Shown: piece by piece, positions 15,379 through 23,164 of the stretch
Numbering within the stretch: the first letter of the stretch is position 1
Layout: every line of letters begins with the position of its first letter
Assembly: GCA_024224995.1 (NCBI GenBank)
Contig: JAAENB010000549.1
Span: forward strand, 1-37,628
Reading direction: 5' to 3'
DNA length: 37,628 nucleotides
DNA from: a bacterium
GTDB lineage: Bacteria > Spirochaetota > UBA4802 > UBA5550
Made by a program: the position numbers and the translations under genes
Notes under the pieces: generated by a model
The model's input: the letters and a program-made list of their open reading frames with translations, nothing else
Databases searched by the model: none
What the model was told of the DNA's origin: nothing

Positions 15379-16539
15379 TTATGAGTAATCTTTAAGAACG
15401 TTATTCGCGATAACAAGTCTTTGTATTTCGGAAGTACCTTCGTAAATCTCGGTAATACGGGCATCACGATAGAATCGTTCAACCGGGTAATCTTTGGTAT
15501 AGCCGTAACCGCCGAATATCTGGATAGCTTTATGGGTAACTCGGTGAGACGTTTCGGAAGCATAGAGTTTTGCCATTGCGGCCTCTTTGGAATAGAGCTG
15601 CCGTTTTCCTTCGCATTTTTGCATGCAATTCGCGGCATTGTAGACCAGCCACCGTGAAGCGGCAATCTCTGTTGCCATGTCGGCCAGCATCCACTGAATA
15701 GCCTGAAAGTTCGATAATGACTTGCCGAACTGTTTTCTTTCAAGCGAGTATGCTGCGGCTTCGTCAAGCGCTGCCTGTGCAATACCAAGAGCCTGTGACG
15801 CGATTCCCACACGGCCGCCGTCAAGGGTATGCATGGCAATTTTGAAACCCTCTCCCAGTTTTCCAAGGAGGTTTTCTTCGGGGATTTCACAGTTGTCGAA
15901 AATGAGCTCTGTTGTTGAAGAAGCGCAAATTCCAAGTTTGTCTTCGGATTTACCAACACTAAAGCCGGGAGTGTCGTATTCTACGATGAAGAAGCTTAAT
16001 CCTTTATGGCCAATTCCTTTTTCAGTAACAGCCGTAATTACCGCCACATTGGCAACGCCGCCGTTGGTGATGAAGTTCTTGGTACCGTTAAGGACCCACT
16101 TGCCGTCTTTTAATTCGGCAGTTGCTTTTGTTCCGGAAGCGTCGGAACCGGCTTCAGGTTCCGTAATACCAAAACAGCCGATCCATTCACCCGTAGTGAG
16201 CTTTGAAAGGTATTTTTCTTTTTGCGCGTCTGTTCCGAAGTAGTATATGGGGGAAAGACAGAGAGAGTTATGAGCAGATACAATCACGCCCGTGGATGCG
16301 CATCCTCTTGACAGTTCCTCAACCGCGATAGCATAGCTGAGATAATCCATGCCTGAGCCGTTATATTTTTCCGGGTATACAACTCCCATTATACCCATTT
16401 CGGATAGCTTTTTTACATGTTCCCAGGGAAATTCGTGGGTTTTGTCGTAGTGCTCTGCTTTGGGCTTCAGCTCGTTCTCTGCGAAACTGCGGCACATGTC
16501 TTTGAGCATCTGTTGCTCTTCGCTTAAATTAAAGTCCAT
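15379..16539 (-). CDS. bcd: Short-chain (butyryl-type) acyl-CoA dehydrogenase
   Basis: 386 residues from the ATG at 16539, chosen for GAGG about 8 nt upstream and the family start MDFNLSEEQQML; the open frame goes back to 16752 but that part runs through a palindromic repeat. FAD enzyme that oxidises butyryl-CoA-like substrates, or in anaerobes reduces crotonyl-CoA together with ETF. Signatures: CFGITEPEAGSDASG, FITNGG, FGGYGYTKDYPVERFYRDAR, and IYEGTSEIQRLVIANN with Glu367, the same number as the catalytic Glu of Megasphaera butyryl-CoA dehydrogenase. No ETF or crotonase gene is next to it. With icmF on this segment it could take the n-butyryl-CoA made from isobutyryl-CoA. Exact substrate (butyryl, isobutyryl, 2-methylbutyryl) is not certain. 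Confidence 0.93.
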   Translation of the reverse strand: MDFNLSEEQQMLKDMCRSFAENELKPKAEHYDKTHEFPWEHVKKLSEMGIMGVVYPEKYNGSGMDYLSYAIAVEELSRGCASTGVIVSAHNSLCLSPIYYFGTDAQKEKYLSKLTTGEWIGCFGITEPEAGSDASGTKATAELKDGKWVLNGTKNFITNGGVANVAVITAVTEKGIGHKGLSFFIVEYDTPGFSVGKSEDKLGICASSTTELIFDNCEIPEENLLGKLGEGFKIAMHTLDGGRVGIASQALGIAQAALDEAAAYSLERKQFGKSLSNFQAIQWMLADMATEIAASRWLVYNAANCMQKCEGKRQLYSKEAAMAKLYASETSHRVTHKAIQIFGGYGYTKDYPVERFYRDARITEIYEGTSEIQRLVIANNVLKDYS

Positions 16540-16720
16540 TGGATACCTCGCATATCGTAAATATTTATTATTTTTCTGTTGTTTGAGAAGTAATGATTTA
16601 ACAAAAAATAATTTCCCCGTATTTGTCAAGGGAATAAATACATAGAATGGGCTTTGGTGTTTATTAAAAACCATACGATTTGTTGAACGGTGTTTCGCAG
16701 GCGCTGCCGGGAGTGAGCTT

Positions 16721-16747
16721 CTCAGAGCTCTTATAAAGAGCTCTGAG
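16721..16747. repeat. Palindromic repeat, arm CTCAGAGCTCTT (copy A of 4)
   Basis: Arms 16721-16732 and 16736-16747 are exact reverse complements around ATA. It lies between the dehydrogenase start (16539) and the AAA-ATPase gene (16832). The other copies are at 18421-18451, 19936-19974 and 21588-21614. Confidence 0.9.
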
Positions 16748-16831
16748 GTCACGGCAATTTTCCTGCTTGACTTCTAATTAACAGGTGTTAGGGTTAACAA
16801 AATATCGCACTCTTGTAAGGTTTTTCATACA

Positions 16832-18418
16832 ATGACAAAAGAATTTAATATTACAGGAACTTGTATTCCGGCAAAGCATTATATGGCCAACATTTCGGCT
16901 AAAGTGGACCAGATTTTGGATCTGGTTGAAAAAGGGTATTATTTTACTATTAATCGCCCCCGCCAGTATGGGAAAACTACGATGATATTCATGGTAGAGC
17001 AGGCGTTAAAAAAAAGAGATGATTACCTTGTAATTGATACCAGTTTTGAAGGGGTTGGAGATGCCCTGTTTGAAAATGAAAAAGTTTTTAGTAAGTGCTT
17101 CCTTGAATTGCTTGCGAGAAGATTGCGATTTACAGATAAAGAGTCATCCGGTTTTTTTAAAGAGGCCGCAGCTACCGTGAAAAATCTAAATGGTTTATCT
17201 GCGGTAATAACGGATTTTATCCTTGAAAAAGAGAAAAAAACGGTCCTTCTTATTGATGAGGTCGACAAATCGAGTAATAACCAGTTATTCTTAAGCTTTA
17301 TCGGCATGCTCCGAAATAAATACCTGGACAGGAATAAAGGCGCAGACTATACTTTTCAGTCTGTGATCCTGGCTGGTGTACACGATATCAAAACCTTAAA
17401 GCTGAAGATCCGGCCCAATGAAGAGAAGAAATACAACAGCCCCTGGAATATAGCTGTTGACTTCAAAGTTGACCTCAGTCTTTTCCCTCATGAGATTGCC
17501 CCAATGCTTGAGGAGTATTCACGTGAACAGAATGTCTCTATGGATATTAAAGCAATATCGGAACGGTTATTTTATCATACTTCCGGCTATCCCTTCCTGG
17601 TGAGTAAACTTTGTAGAATGATTGATGAAGATTATTTACCGGGAAAGGATGAACGTACATGGGATGTGTTGGATCCGGATAAGGCGGTTACAGCCCTGGT
17701 AGAGGAGTCAAATACCAATTTCGACAGTCTTATTATCAACCTGGAAAATAATCCCGAACTTCATGACCTGGTTTTGGATATCGTTATCGACAGCAAGGAG
17801 GTAAGCTATACCGTTCATAATCCTGTTATCAACCTGGGTATTCTGTATGGTATTTTCGGCAGGTCGGAAGAGAACAAGATCAAGATCCATAACCGGGTTT
17901 ATGCCGAACTTATTTATAGTTATCTCAGTTCAAAGATAGAGACCTCGCCCTCCTCCAACCAGATGGGTGTGTACAACTACCGGGATAATTTTATTGAAGA
18001 GGACGGAAGCCTTAATTTTGAAAAAGTGCTTTTTAAGTACCGGGAGTTCATGAAGAAAGAATATAGTGTGCGCGATATAAACTTTCTTGAACGTGAATAC
18101 CGCCTGATTTTTCTTGCGTTCATGAGGCCTATTTTAAACGGCAGGGGCTATGACTTTAAAGAGCCCCAGGTTGGGAGTGAGCAGCGTATTGACATTGTTG
18201 TGACCTATGAAAAATGGCGCTACCTCATTGAGCTTAAAAAATGGTATGGCCCGGCCTACCATAAAAAGGGCCTGGTTCAGCTGGCGAATTACCTCGACCT
18301 CTTAAACCTGGATAAGGGCTTTTTGCTCATCTTCGATACCCGGAAAGAGAGCGGGCAGGTGGGGGAGACTGCTACAGAGACGGTTCAGGGGAAAGAGATT
18401 TTTATGATGTGGATATAG
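16832..18418 (+). CDS. AAA-ATPase-like protein with C-terminal PD-(D/E)XK nuclease-fold domain
   Basis: 528 residues. The N-terminal half matches the AAA-ATPase-like family (PF09820 type): TINRPRQYGKTTM with the Walker A Lys48, and VLLIDEVDKS near 136-145 as Walker B. The C-terminal end matches the PD-(D/E)XK nuclease-like domain found with it (PF08011 type): RIDIVVTYEKW near 450-460 followed by LIELKKW near 465-471, giving D and E-x-K, then a helix QLANYLDLLNLDKGFLLIFD. These proteins are abundant, often in many copies and horizontally spread, and their biological role is unresolved. The start is the ATG at 16832; its ribosome site (GTAAGG) is modest. Copies A and B of the palindrome lie 84 bp before and 3 bp after it, so the gene forms a one-gene cassette. 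Confidence 0.85.
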   Translation: MTKEFNITGTCIPAKHYMANISAKVDQILDLVEKGYYFTINRPRQYGKTTMIFMVEQALKKRDDYLVIDTSFEGVGDALFENEKVFSKCFLELLARRLRFTDKESSGFFKEAAATVKNLNGLSAVITDFILEKEKKTVLLIDEVDKSSNNQLFLSFIGMLRNKYLDRNKGADYTFQSVILAGVHDIKTLKLKIRPNEEKKYNSPWNIAVDFKVDLSLFPHEIAPMLEEYSREQNVSMDIKAISERLFYHTSGYPFLVSKLCRMIDEDYLPGKDERTWDVLDPDKAVTALVEESNTNFDSLIINLENNPELHDLVLDIVIDSKEVSYTVHNPVINLGILYGIFGRSEENKIKIHNRVYAELIYSYLSSKIETSPSSNQMGVYNYRDNFIEEDGSLNFEKVLFKYREFMKKEYSVRDINFLEREYRLIFLAFMRPILNGRGYDFKEPQVGSEQRIDIVVTYEKWRYLIELKKWYGPAYHKKGLVQLANYLDLLNLDKGFLLIFDTRKESGQVGETATETVQGKEIFMMWI

Positions 18419-18420
18419 TC

Positions 18421-18451
18421 TTCTCAGAGCTCTTATAAGGAGCTCTGAGAA
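18421..18451. repeat. Palindromic repeat, arm CTCAGAGCTC (copy B of 4)
   Basis: Arms 18421-18432 (TTCTCAGAGCTC) and 18440-18451 around TTATAAG. It fills the gap between the stops of two convergent genes (18418 and 18458) and may end transcription from both sides. Confidence 0.88.
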
Positions 18452-18457
18452 CTTTTG

Positions 18458-19789
18458 CTATTTTACGGCAATTTTTTCAACTCCTGCAACTTTTTTGAGC
18501 AATCTATCAATGGAAGCCACTTTTTCTTTTAACAGTTCGTTTTCTTTTTTAAGAGCCGTTGTTTCTCTGCGCAGAGCAGCACTCTCCTTGCGGAGTTCCA
18601 CACTTGCTTTCCTGAGCTCAATACTCTCTTGATTCAGGACGATATTTTCCCGGTGCTGCTCTTTCACTGCTTCAACCAGCACAGCTGTAACCTTGTTATA
18701 GGCAACAGACTTGTATCCTTTCGTGTCGGTATGGACAAGTTCGGGCAGGACTTTTTCCACATTCTGGGCAATGAAACCGATTTGCCGGTCCTTGCCAAAG
18801 TTCCTGTTCTTGAACTTGTTTACCCGCCAGTTGTAGTAGACACCGTTCAGTAAAAGAACTTTTTCCATGGCGCCTGAGAGGGGGGTGATGTTTTTCTTAA
18901 AACGGATGTCCGAGGCGCAGGTTCCGTTTACGGAAGTGATTGTTCCGGCTACGGAAAGGTTTCCTCCCATGCTTACAAGACCCGTATCCTGTTGTATCAT
19001 CAACCAGTCTCTTACTCCTTTTTGAGCTATTGTAAAAAAGTTACTGCTTGTTGTTCCAAAATACCATGTTTTTGCCGTATCGGTATTTGTTGTTGATATT
19101 ATACCACCAAAACCGCCATTGCCGGATACATGTAATATAGATGTTGGGTTTACCGTTCCAATGCCGATATAGCCGGTATTGGTAATTCGCATTCCTGCAT
19201 ATCCTGATACCCAGGGAGCAATTACCAGGTTTCCCGTATTTAGTGCGCCCTCGGAAAACATGATCACTTTATCGCCATTTTGAACCAGCCCATTCCCCTG
19301 TCCTTGTTGGGCATTAGGTATGGTGGCAATCGAATCTGAGGAGTTTCTTACTAATAAACCGTTGTCGAGCCCGGCATCATTGATATTTACTGTAAGTTTA
19401 TGTGTTGGATTTGTTGTACCAATCCCCACATTCCCTGAGTCGGAAATTACAATATCGGCAGTATTGTCCCCGGAGCTGAGATGTAAACCGGAGCCCGTAT
19501 CTGCGCTTGTCCAGATGCGGCCTTTTTGATTACCGTCACTGTCCTGGAAAATGATATCACCGGCATCATTGCCCATTGCTTCAAAAAAGAGGTTCCCGTT
19601 TTCACGAATGCGGACATTCCCGTCGAAGTCCTTAACATCTTCGGGTTCAGGTTCCGGGGACACGTTATCGGACGGGGTTTCGTTAAAGCCGCCGTCTTCG
19701 CATCCTGCCAGGGAAACAAGCCCCAGGGCGAACATGAATATCAAACAACAATTAATAAGATTTTTTGAGAATTTTACAAATTTTTTCAT
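18458..19789 (-). CDS. Lipoprotein with C-terminal S74 intramolecular chaperone (endosialidase-type) domain
   Basis: 443 residues from the ATG at 19789, chosen for AAAGGAG just upstream and for the signal peptide that starts there. The signal has a Lys-rich head, a hydrophobic core and LVSLAGC with Cys30 as the lipid site. An acidic Pro-rich linker follows, then a beta-rich stalk with repeats GNVGIGTTNPTHKLTV (near 119-134) and GYIGIGTVNPTSILHV (near 206-221). From about 290 comes the S74 domain: CASDIRFKKNI, with Ser293 and Lys298 in the self-cleavage positions, then NFGKDRQIGFIAQNVEKVLPEL in part. The end is a long coiled coil (ELRKASVELRKES and so on). In phage tailspikes this domain helps a trimer to fold and then cuts itself off. 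Here the anchor suggests a trimeric surface fibre. A sigma-54-type promoter lies at 19859-19874. Confidence 0.85.
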   Translation of the reverse strand: MKKFVKFSKNLINCCLIFMFALGLVSLAGCEDGGFNETPSDNVSPEPEPEDVKDFDGNVRIRENGNLFFEAMGNDAGDIIFQDSDGNQKGRIWTSADTGSGLHLSSGDNTADIVISDSGNVGIGTTNPTHKLTVNINDAGLDNGLLVRNSSDSIATIPNAQQGQGNGLVQNGDKVIMFSEGALNTGNLVIAPWVSGYAGMRITNTGYIGIGTVNPTSILHVSGNGGFGGIISTTNTDTAKTWYFGTTSSNFFTIAQKGVRDWLMIQQDTGLVSMGGNLSVAGTITSVNGTCASDIRFKKNITPLSGAMEKVLLLNGVYYNWRVNKFKNRNFGKDRQIGFIAQNVEKVLPELVHTDTKGYKSVAYNKVTAVLVEAVKEQHRENIVLNQESIELRKASVELRKESAALRRETTALKKENELLKEKVASIDRLLKKVAGVEKIAVK

Positions 19790-19858
19790 AGATATTACTC
19801 CTTTAATATTGTCTGCCGGCGGGGGAGGGCGTTCCGGCTTATTATATATCAATAATTA

Positions 19859-19874
19859 TGCAAGATTCGTGCCA
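19859..19874 (-). promoter_or_regulatory. Sigma-54 (RpoN) promoter of the S74 lipoprotein gene
   Basis: On the minus strand: TGGCAC (19874-19869), 5 nt GAATC, TTGCA (19863-19859). This equals the consensus TGGCACG-N4-TTGCA, with the GG and GC at the required spacing. Transcription would start near 19847, about 58 nt before the ATG. Directly upstream are two tandem copies of TTTATCAACC and, further on, palindrome copy C, possible activator sites. Confidence 0.8.
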
Positions 19875-19935
19875 AAAGGTTGATAAAAGGTTGATAAAGG
19901 GCTTTTTTGATAAAAAAGTCGCGGTTTTCCAGTGT
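19875..19935. other. A/T-rich upstream region with a tandem 12-nt repeat and a small hairpin
   Basis: Two tandem copies of AAAGGTTGATAA-like sequence sit at about 19874-19898, and CTTTTTT (19902-19908) pairs with AAAAAAG (19912-19918). Both lie where an enhancer-binding protein of the sigma-54 promoter could bind. No gene is visible in 19790-20136. Confidence 0.4.
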
Positions 19936-19974
19936 AATGACCTCAGAGCTCTTATAAAGAGCTCTGAGGTCATT
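19936..19974. repeat. Palindromic repeat, arm AATGACCTCAGAGCTCTT (copy C of 4, longest)
   Basis: Eighteen-base arms 19936-19953 and 19957-19974 around ATA. It lies between the divergent S74 lipoprotein and radical SAM genes, so a pure terminator role does not fit this copy. Confidence 0.9.
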
Positions 19975-20071
19975 GCAAAACCCGGCCGCGCTGTCAGGAA
20001 CTAACAACAGCTGTCAGCCCGGGACAGACTATTATCACCCTTATTCTTTTTTTTCGGGTCTGCTTTCCTGC

Positions 20072-20100
20072 TTGACTTCACCGGAGTAGCGATAAGTATA
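20072..20100 (+). promoter_or_regulatory. Possible promoter of the radical SAM gene
   Basis: TTGACT at 20072-20077 with AGTATA at 20095-20100 (17-nt spacer). The stretch TTTCCTGCTTGACTTC (20064-20079) recurs exactly at 16759-16774, upstream of the AAA-ATPase gene. Confidence 0.4.
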
Positions 20101-20136
20101 CAGGGCAGCGTTGTAATCATTGATAAGGCAGAAATA

Positions 20137-21603
20137 ATGGCATACAAGATACTCCTGGTATCACCCCCAATATTCGATTTTTATACCACATCGGGCAGGA
20201 GAGAGCCCCTTGGGCTGCTCTATATCAAAGAGGCGCTGGAACAGCTTGAAAATGTATCCGTGGAAATATACGATACCCGGAATTCGGGCAAGGTAAAGAA
20301 GGTTCGGCGCCCGGAGTGTTTCAATTACCTGCGGGATATTTACGTAGAAGACACCTCCTGTTTTTCCCTGTTTTTTAACTTCTACCGCTACGGCGATTCC
20401 TATAATAAGATAATCAAAAAAATAAAAACAGGCGCCCATGACCTGGTAGGGATTTCGAGCCTTTTTAGCGCCTATCACCCTGATGTTGAAGACCTGGCCC
20501 GGAGAATAAAAGCAGAGACCAATGCCCTGGTAGTGCTGGGAGGCTGGGCTCTAAACGCGGGAGAAAACGAATTCAAGGAGCTCAAAAAAAAGACTCATGC
20601 CGATATTCTTCTGCCCGGAGACGGCGATATAACCATGCCCCGCCTTGTTAAGAGTCTTCTTAAAGAATCCCAGGAAGAATCTACCGGAACCGCAGGCAGT
20701 CTCTTCCTGGAATCCTACCCGCGCCGGGAGAAACTCCACACCTTTCGGGGGAAAAAGATCGCGGCAGTCTCCACAAGCAAAGGCTGCCTTTACCGCTGCG
20801 CCTTCTGTTCCATACACAGGAATCATACCTTTACGCCCCGGGATCTGCGATCAATAGAACAGGAGATACAATACCTGGCAAACATGGGCGTTCAAATAAT
20901 CGACTTCGAGGACGATAACCTTTTTTATTCCCGGGATTTCACCAGGCAGCTTTTAGACCTCTTAAAGCACTATCATCAAAAATATGGTATACGGTATATG
21001 GCAATGAACGGCATTACCGCCCCAAACCTTGCTCCCTTTGCAGAGGAAGCAATTGAAGCCGGGTTTATGGAATTTAACCTGTCCCTGGTAAGCGGCAGCG
21101 GTCCTCTTTTGCAAAAGATCTCACGCCCAAAATTCCGGGAAGCCATAGAAGAGATAACAGCAATAAACCGGGGCAGGGTAGATCTCCTGGTCTTTGTCAT
21201 TGGAGGGCTTCCCGGCGCGTCAAAAAAAGAACTCATCGAAGATATCACAGCCCTGGCAGCTCTTCCCGTTACGATCGGGTTTTCCCCGCTCTACCTGCTC
21301 CCGGGGATCGATATTTTTGAGGATATGGGCATCCCTTCCGAAAGAAGGCTGCTCCGGGGAAGCGCCCTTTACCGCTTTGGTCCCGGTTTTTCCAGGGAAG
21401 ATATTGTCTCCATATGGAAATACGTTAGAATGATAAACCACCTAAAATCGATAACCGGACCCATGAGCCCGGAAGATAAAGAGAATCTTGATTATTTCAG
21501 GAAATCTCTGGCGGAGAAACGCTGGTATCACCGGAGAAAAGATGGTTCCTGGTATTCGGGAATTCCTTTTGAGATTGACCTGCCCTTCTCAGAGCTCTTT
21601 TAA
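20137..21603 (+). CDS. B12-binding-domain radical SAM protein
   Basis: 488 residues. The N-terminal part (about 1-200) is a Rossmann-like cobalamin-binding region with PLGLLYIKEALE, VGISSLFSAYHPD and LVVLGGWALN. The radical SAM core carries SKGCLYRCAFCSIH at about 214-227, the CxxxCxxC that holds the 4Fe-4S cluster and cleaves S-adenosylmethionine. The later part has DFEDDNLFYS and FVIGGLPGASKKELIEDI, as in anaerobic cyclase/methylase-like B12 radical SAM enzymes. No substrate can be given; family members methylate or rearrange diverse compounds. The ribosome site (AAGGCAG) is weak. The last residues, LPFSELF, and the stop TAA are encoded inside palindrome copy D, so the native C-terminus may have been replaced by the repeat. 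Confidence 0.88.
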   Translation: MAYKILLVSPPIFDFYTTSGRREPLGLLYIKEALEQLENVSVEIYDTRNSGKVKKVRRPECFNYLRDIYVEDTSCFSLFFNFYRYGDSYNKIIKKIKTGAHDLVGISSLFSAYHPDVEDLARRIKAETNALVVLGGWALNAGENEFKELKKKTHADILLPGDGDITMPRLVKSLLKESQEESTGTAGSLFLESYPRREKLHTFRGKKIAAVSTSKGCLYRCAFCSIHRNHTFTPRDLRSIEQEIQYLANMGVQIIDFEDDNLFYSRDFTRQLLDLLKHYHQKYGIRYMAMNGITAPNLAPFAEEAIEAGFMEFNLSLVSGSGPLLQKISRPKFREAIEEITAINRGRVDLLVFVIGGLPGASKKELIEDITALAALPVTIGFSPLYLLPGIDIFEDMGIPSERRLLRGSALYRFGPGFSREDIVSIWKYVRMINHLKSITGPMSPEDKENLDYFRKSLAEKRWYHRRKDGSWYSGIPFEIDLPFSELF

Positions 21604-21614
21604 AGAGCTCTGAG
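21588..21614. repeat. Palindromic repeat, arm CTCAGAGCTCTTT (copy D of 4), overlapping a gene end
   Basis: Arms of 13 bp (21588-21600 and 21602-21614) around one T. It contains the stop codon of the radical SAM gene (21601-21603). It is followed by a separate terminator at 21639-21673. Confidence 0.9.
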
Positions 21615-21638
21615 GTCAAAATGACCCCAAAATCCAAT

Positions 21639-21673
21639 AAAAAAGGCGCCGTTGTAAAAACCGCGCCTTTTTT
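21639..21673. terminator. Bidirectional intrinsic terminator
   Basis: AAAAAAGGCGC (21639-21649) pairs with GCGCCTTTTTT (21663-21673), 13-nt loop. The A and T runs make it work for both convergent genes, radical SAM (plus) and inositol-phosphate synthase (minus). Confidence 0.85.
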
Positions 21674-21698
21674 GATCTGAAACCGTAAAAAGTCCGGT

Positions 21699-23018
21699 TT
21701 AGTCGTAAGTCTCAGCACCCAGGTGTGTAACAGGAGTTTCGTTCATGAGCCACCTGAGAGTATTCTTAAGTCTCATAAGCTGAATGAAAAGATCGTGTTC
21801 TGCCTCTTCACCGGGAGCATGCTGCGGACTTTTCCAGTAAAAGGAAAGCCATTCCTGGTTGCCCGAGAGCGACGCTCTTTGTGCCAGATCCAGGAAGAGA
21901 ACCAGGTCGAGAACAATTGGAGCGGCCAGGATGGAGTCCCTGCAGAGGAAATCTACCTTTATTTGCATGGGATAGCCGAGCCATCCAAAAATGTCAATGT
22001 TGTCCCATCCTTCTTTGTTGTCCCCGCGAGGCGGATAGTAATTAATTCTAACTTTGTGATAAAAGTCTTTATAAAGATCGGGATACCGGTCGGGCTGAAG
22101 TATCTGGTCCAGGACCGAAAGCTTGCTGACTTCTTTGGTCTTGAAAGATTCCGGGTCATCAAGAACTTCACCGTCCCTGTTCCCAAGAATATTCGTAGAG
22201 AACCAGCCGGAGATACCCAGCATACGGGCTTTAAAACCGGGAGCAAGGATGGTTTTCATTAATGTTTGACCGGTTTTGAAATCGCTTCCCGTCATGGGAA
22301 CATTATTTTTTTCACCCAATTCCCAGAGAGCAGGGATGCTGTTTGCCAGGTTTGGAGCTCCATTGGCAAAGGGCATGCCAAGAGAAAGGGCAGCGTAAGC
22401 ATAAATCATGCTGGGAGCAATTCTGGGGTTGCTTTCTTTAAGGGCTTTTTCAAAATTTTCAAGAGTGTCATGAATGCCGGGAATCATTTCCTGGTATATT
22501 TCCGTGCTGCCGCACCAGACCATAACCACACGGGTAAGGTTTTTTTCTTTTTTGAAGTTAAGAATGTCGTCTTTAACCATCTGGGCCTGGTCCCAGAGAG
22601 TGGGAGCTTTTTTAACCCATGAACCATCAAGTTTTTTTACATAATTTGTGTCGAAAACAGCTTTCCAGGGTTTAATCGCCGATAGATCATCTTTTATGAG
22701 GTCATAATCGTCTTTTTTCAGTACACTGGCATTAACCGCAGCTTCATAAACCGTATCTTCGAAGATGTCCCAGCCGCCGAATTCAATATCATTAAGGTTT
22801 GCCAGGGGAACGAAATCTTTAATGTTAACATCTCTGGCGTTTTCGCCTTTTCCAAGGCGAATTTTTCCCAGCTGGGTTAATGAACCAATAGGTTTGTTCA
22901 GGTCTTTTTTTACGAGTAGAACTCCTGCTATAAATGTTGTACCAACAGCTCCAAGGCCGGGGATTACAACTCCTAATTTTCCTTCCGGGGCTTTTATGTC
23001 TGTATTTTTTAAAACCAC
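21699..23018 (-). CDS. ino1: Inositol-3-phosphate synthase
   Basis: 439 residues with a GTG start at 23018 behind AAGGAG. NAD-dependent enzyme that turns glucose 6-phosphate into 1L-myo-inositol 3-phosphate, the first step to inositol lipids and solutes such as di-myo-inositol phosphate. Signatures: GVVIPGLGAVGTTFIAGVLL (16-35) is the NAD Rossmann loop; MTGSDFKTGQTLMKTILAP contains the family hallmark S-D-x-K-x-G-Q-T; NILGNRDGEVLDDPESFKTKE has the N-x-x-x-x-D-G motif. Length and motifs are intact. A promoter candidate lies at 23137-23164. No inositol phosphatase or phosphatidylinositol synthase gene is near, so the product's use cannot be read from context. Confidence 0.94.
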   Translation of the reverse strand: MVLKNTDIKAPEGKLGVVIPGLGAVGTTFIAGVLLVKKDLNKPIGSLTQLGKIRLGKGENARDVNIKDFVPLANLNDIEFGGWDIFEDTVYEAAVNASVLKKDDYDLIKDDLSAIKPWKAVFDTNYVKKLDGSWVKKAPTLWDQAQMVKDDILNFKKEKNLTRVVMVWCGSTEIYQEMIPGIHDTLENFEKALKESNPRIAPSMIYAYAALSLGMPFANGAPNLANSIPALWELGEKNNVPMTGSDFKTGQTLMKTILAPGFKARMLGISGWFSTNILGNRDGEVLDDPESFKTKEVSKLSVLDQILQPDRYPDLYKDFYHKVRINYYPPRGDNKEGWDNIDIFGWLGYPMQIKVDFLCRDSILAAPIVLDLVLFLDLAQRASLSGNQEWLSFYWKSPQHAPGEEAEHDLFIQLMRLKNTLRWLMNETPVTHLGAETYD

Positions 23019-23136
23019 TTTTTTCTCCTTATGTTCTCTGAAACTCTAATTTGCAGCTCAATCAAATATTGTACAGAATGATCTTTTTAACCAGGTCAGT
23101 GCTGCACAGTTATTAACAATTTAATGTATTCAACTA

Positions 23137-23164
23137 TAAATATGAGTCTTGTATATATCGTCAA
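23137..23164 (-). promoter_or_regulatory. Promoter candidate of ino1
   Basis: Minus strand: TTGACG (23164-23159), 16-nt spacer, TATTTA (23142-23137). The rest of the A/T-rich gap 23019-23333 shows no gene or strong structure. Confidence 0.45.

Noticed and set aside
15722..16243. 173-residue plus-strand ORF opposite bcd
   Set aside because: Ser/Pro-rich composition of a shadow frame; bcd on the other strand is clear.
16540..16752. Longer start for the butyryl-type dehydrogenase (71 more residues)
   Set aside because: The extra part includes palindrome copy A and A/T-rich leader; MDFNLSEEQQ at 16539 is the family start and has its own ribosome site.
18458..19789. Prophage tail fibre
   Set aside because: The protein has a lipoprotein signal and its own sigma-54 promoter, and no phage genes are adjacent.
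21723..22262. 179-residue plus-strand ORF opposite ino1
   Set aside because: Shadow of a conserved enzyme gene; no ribosome site or family pattern.
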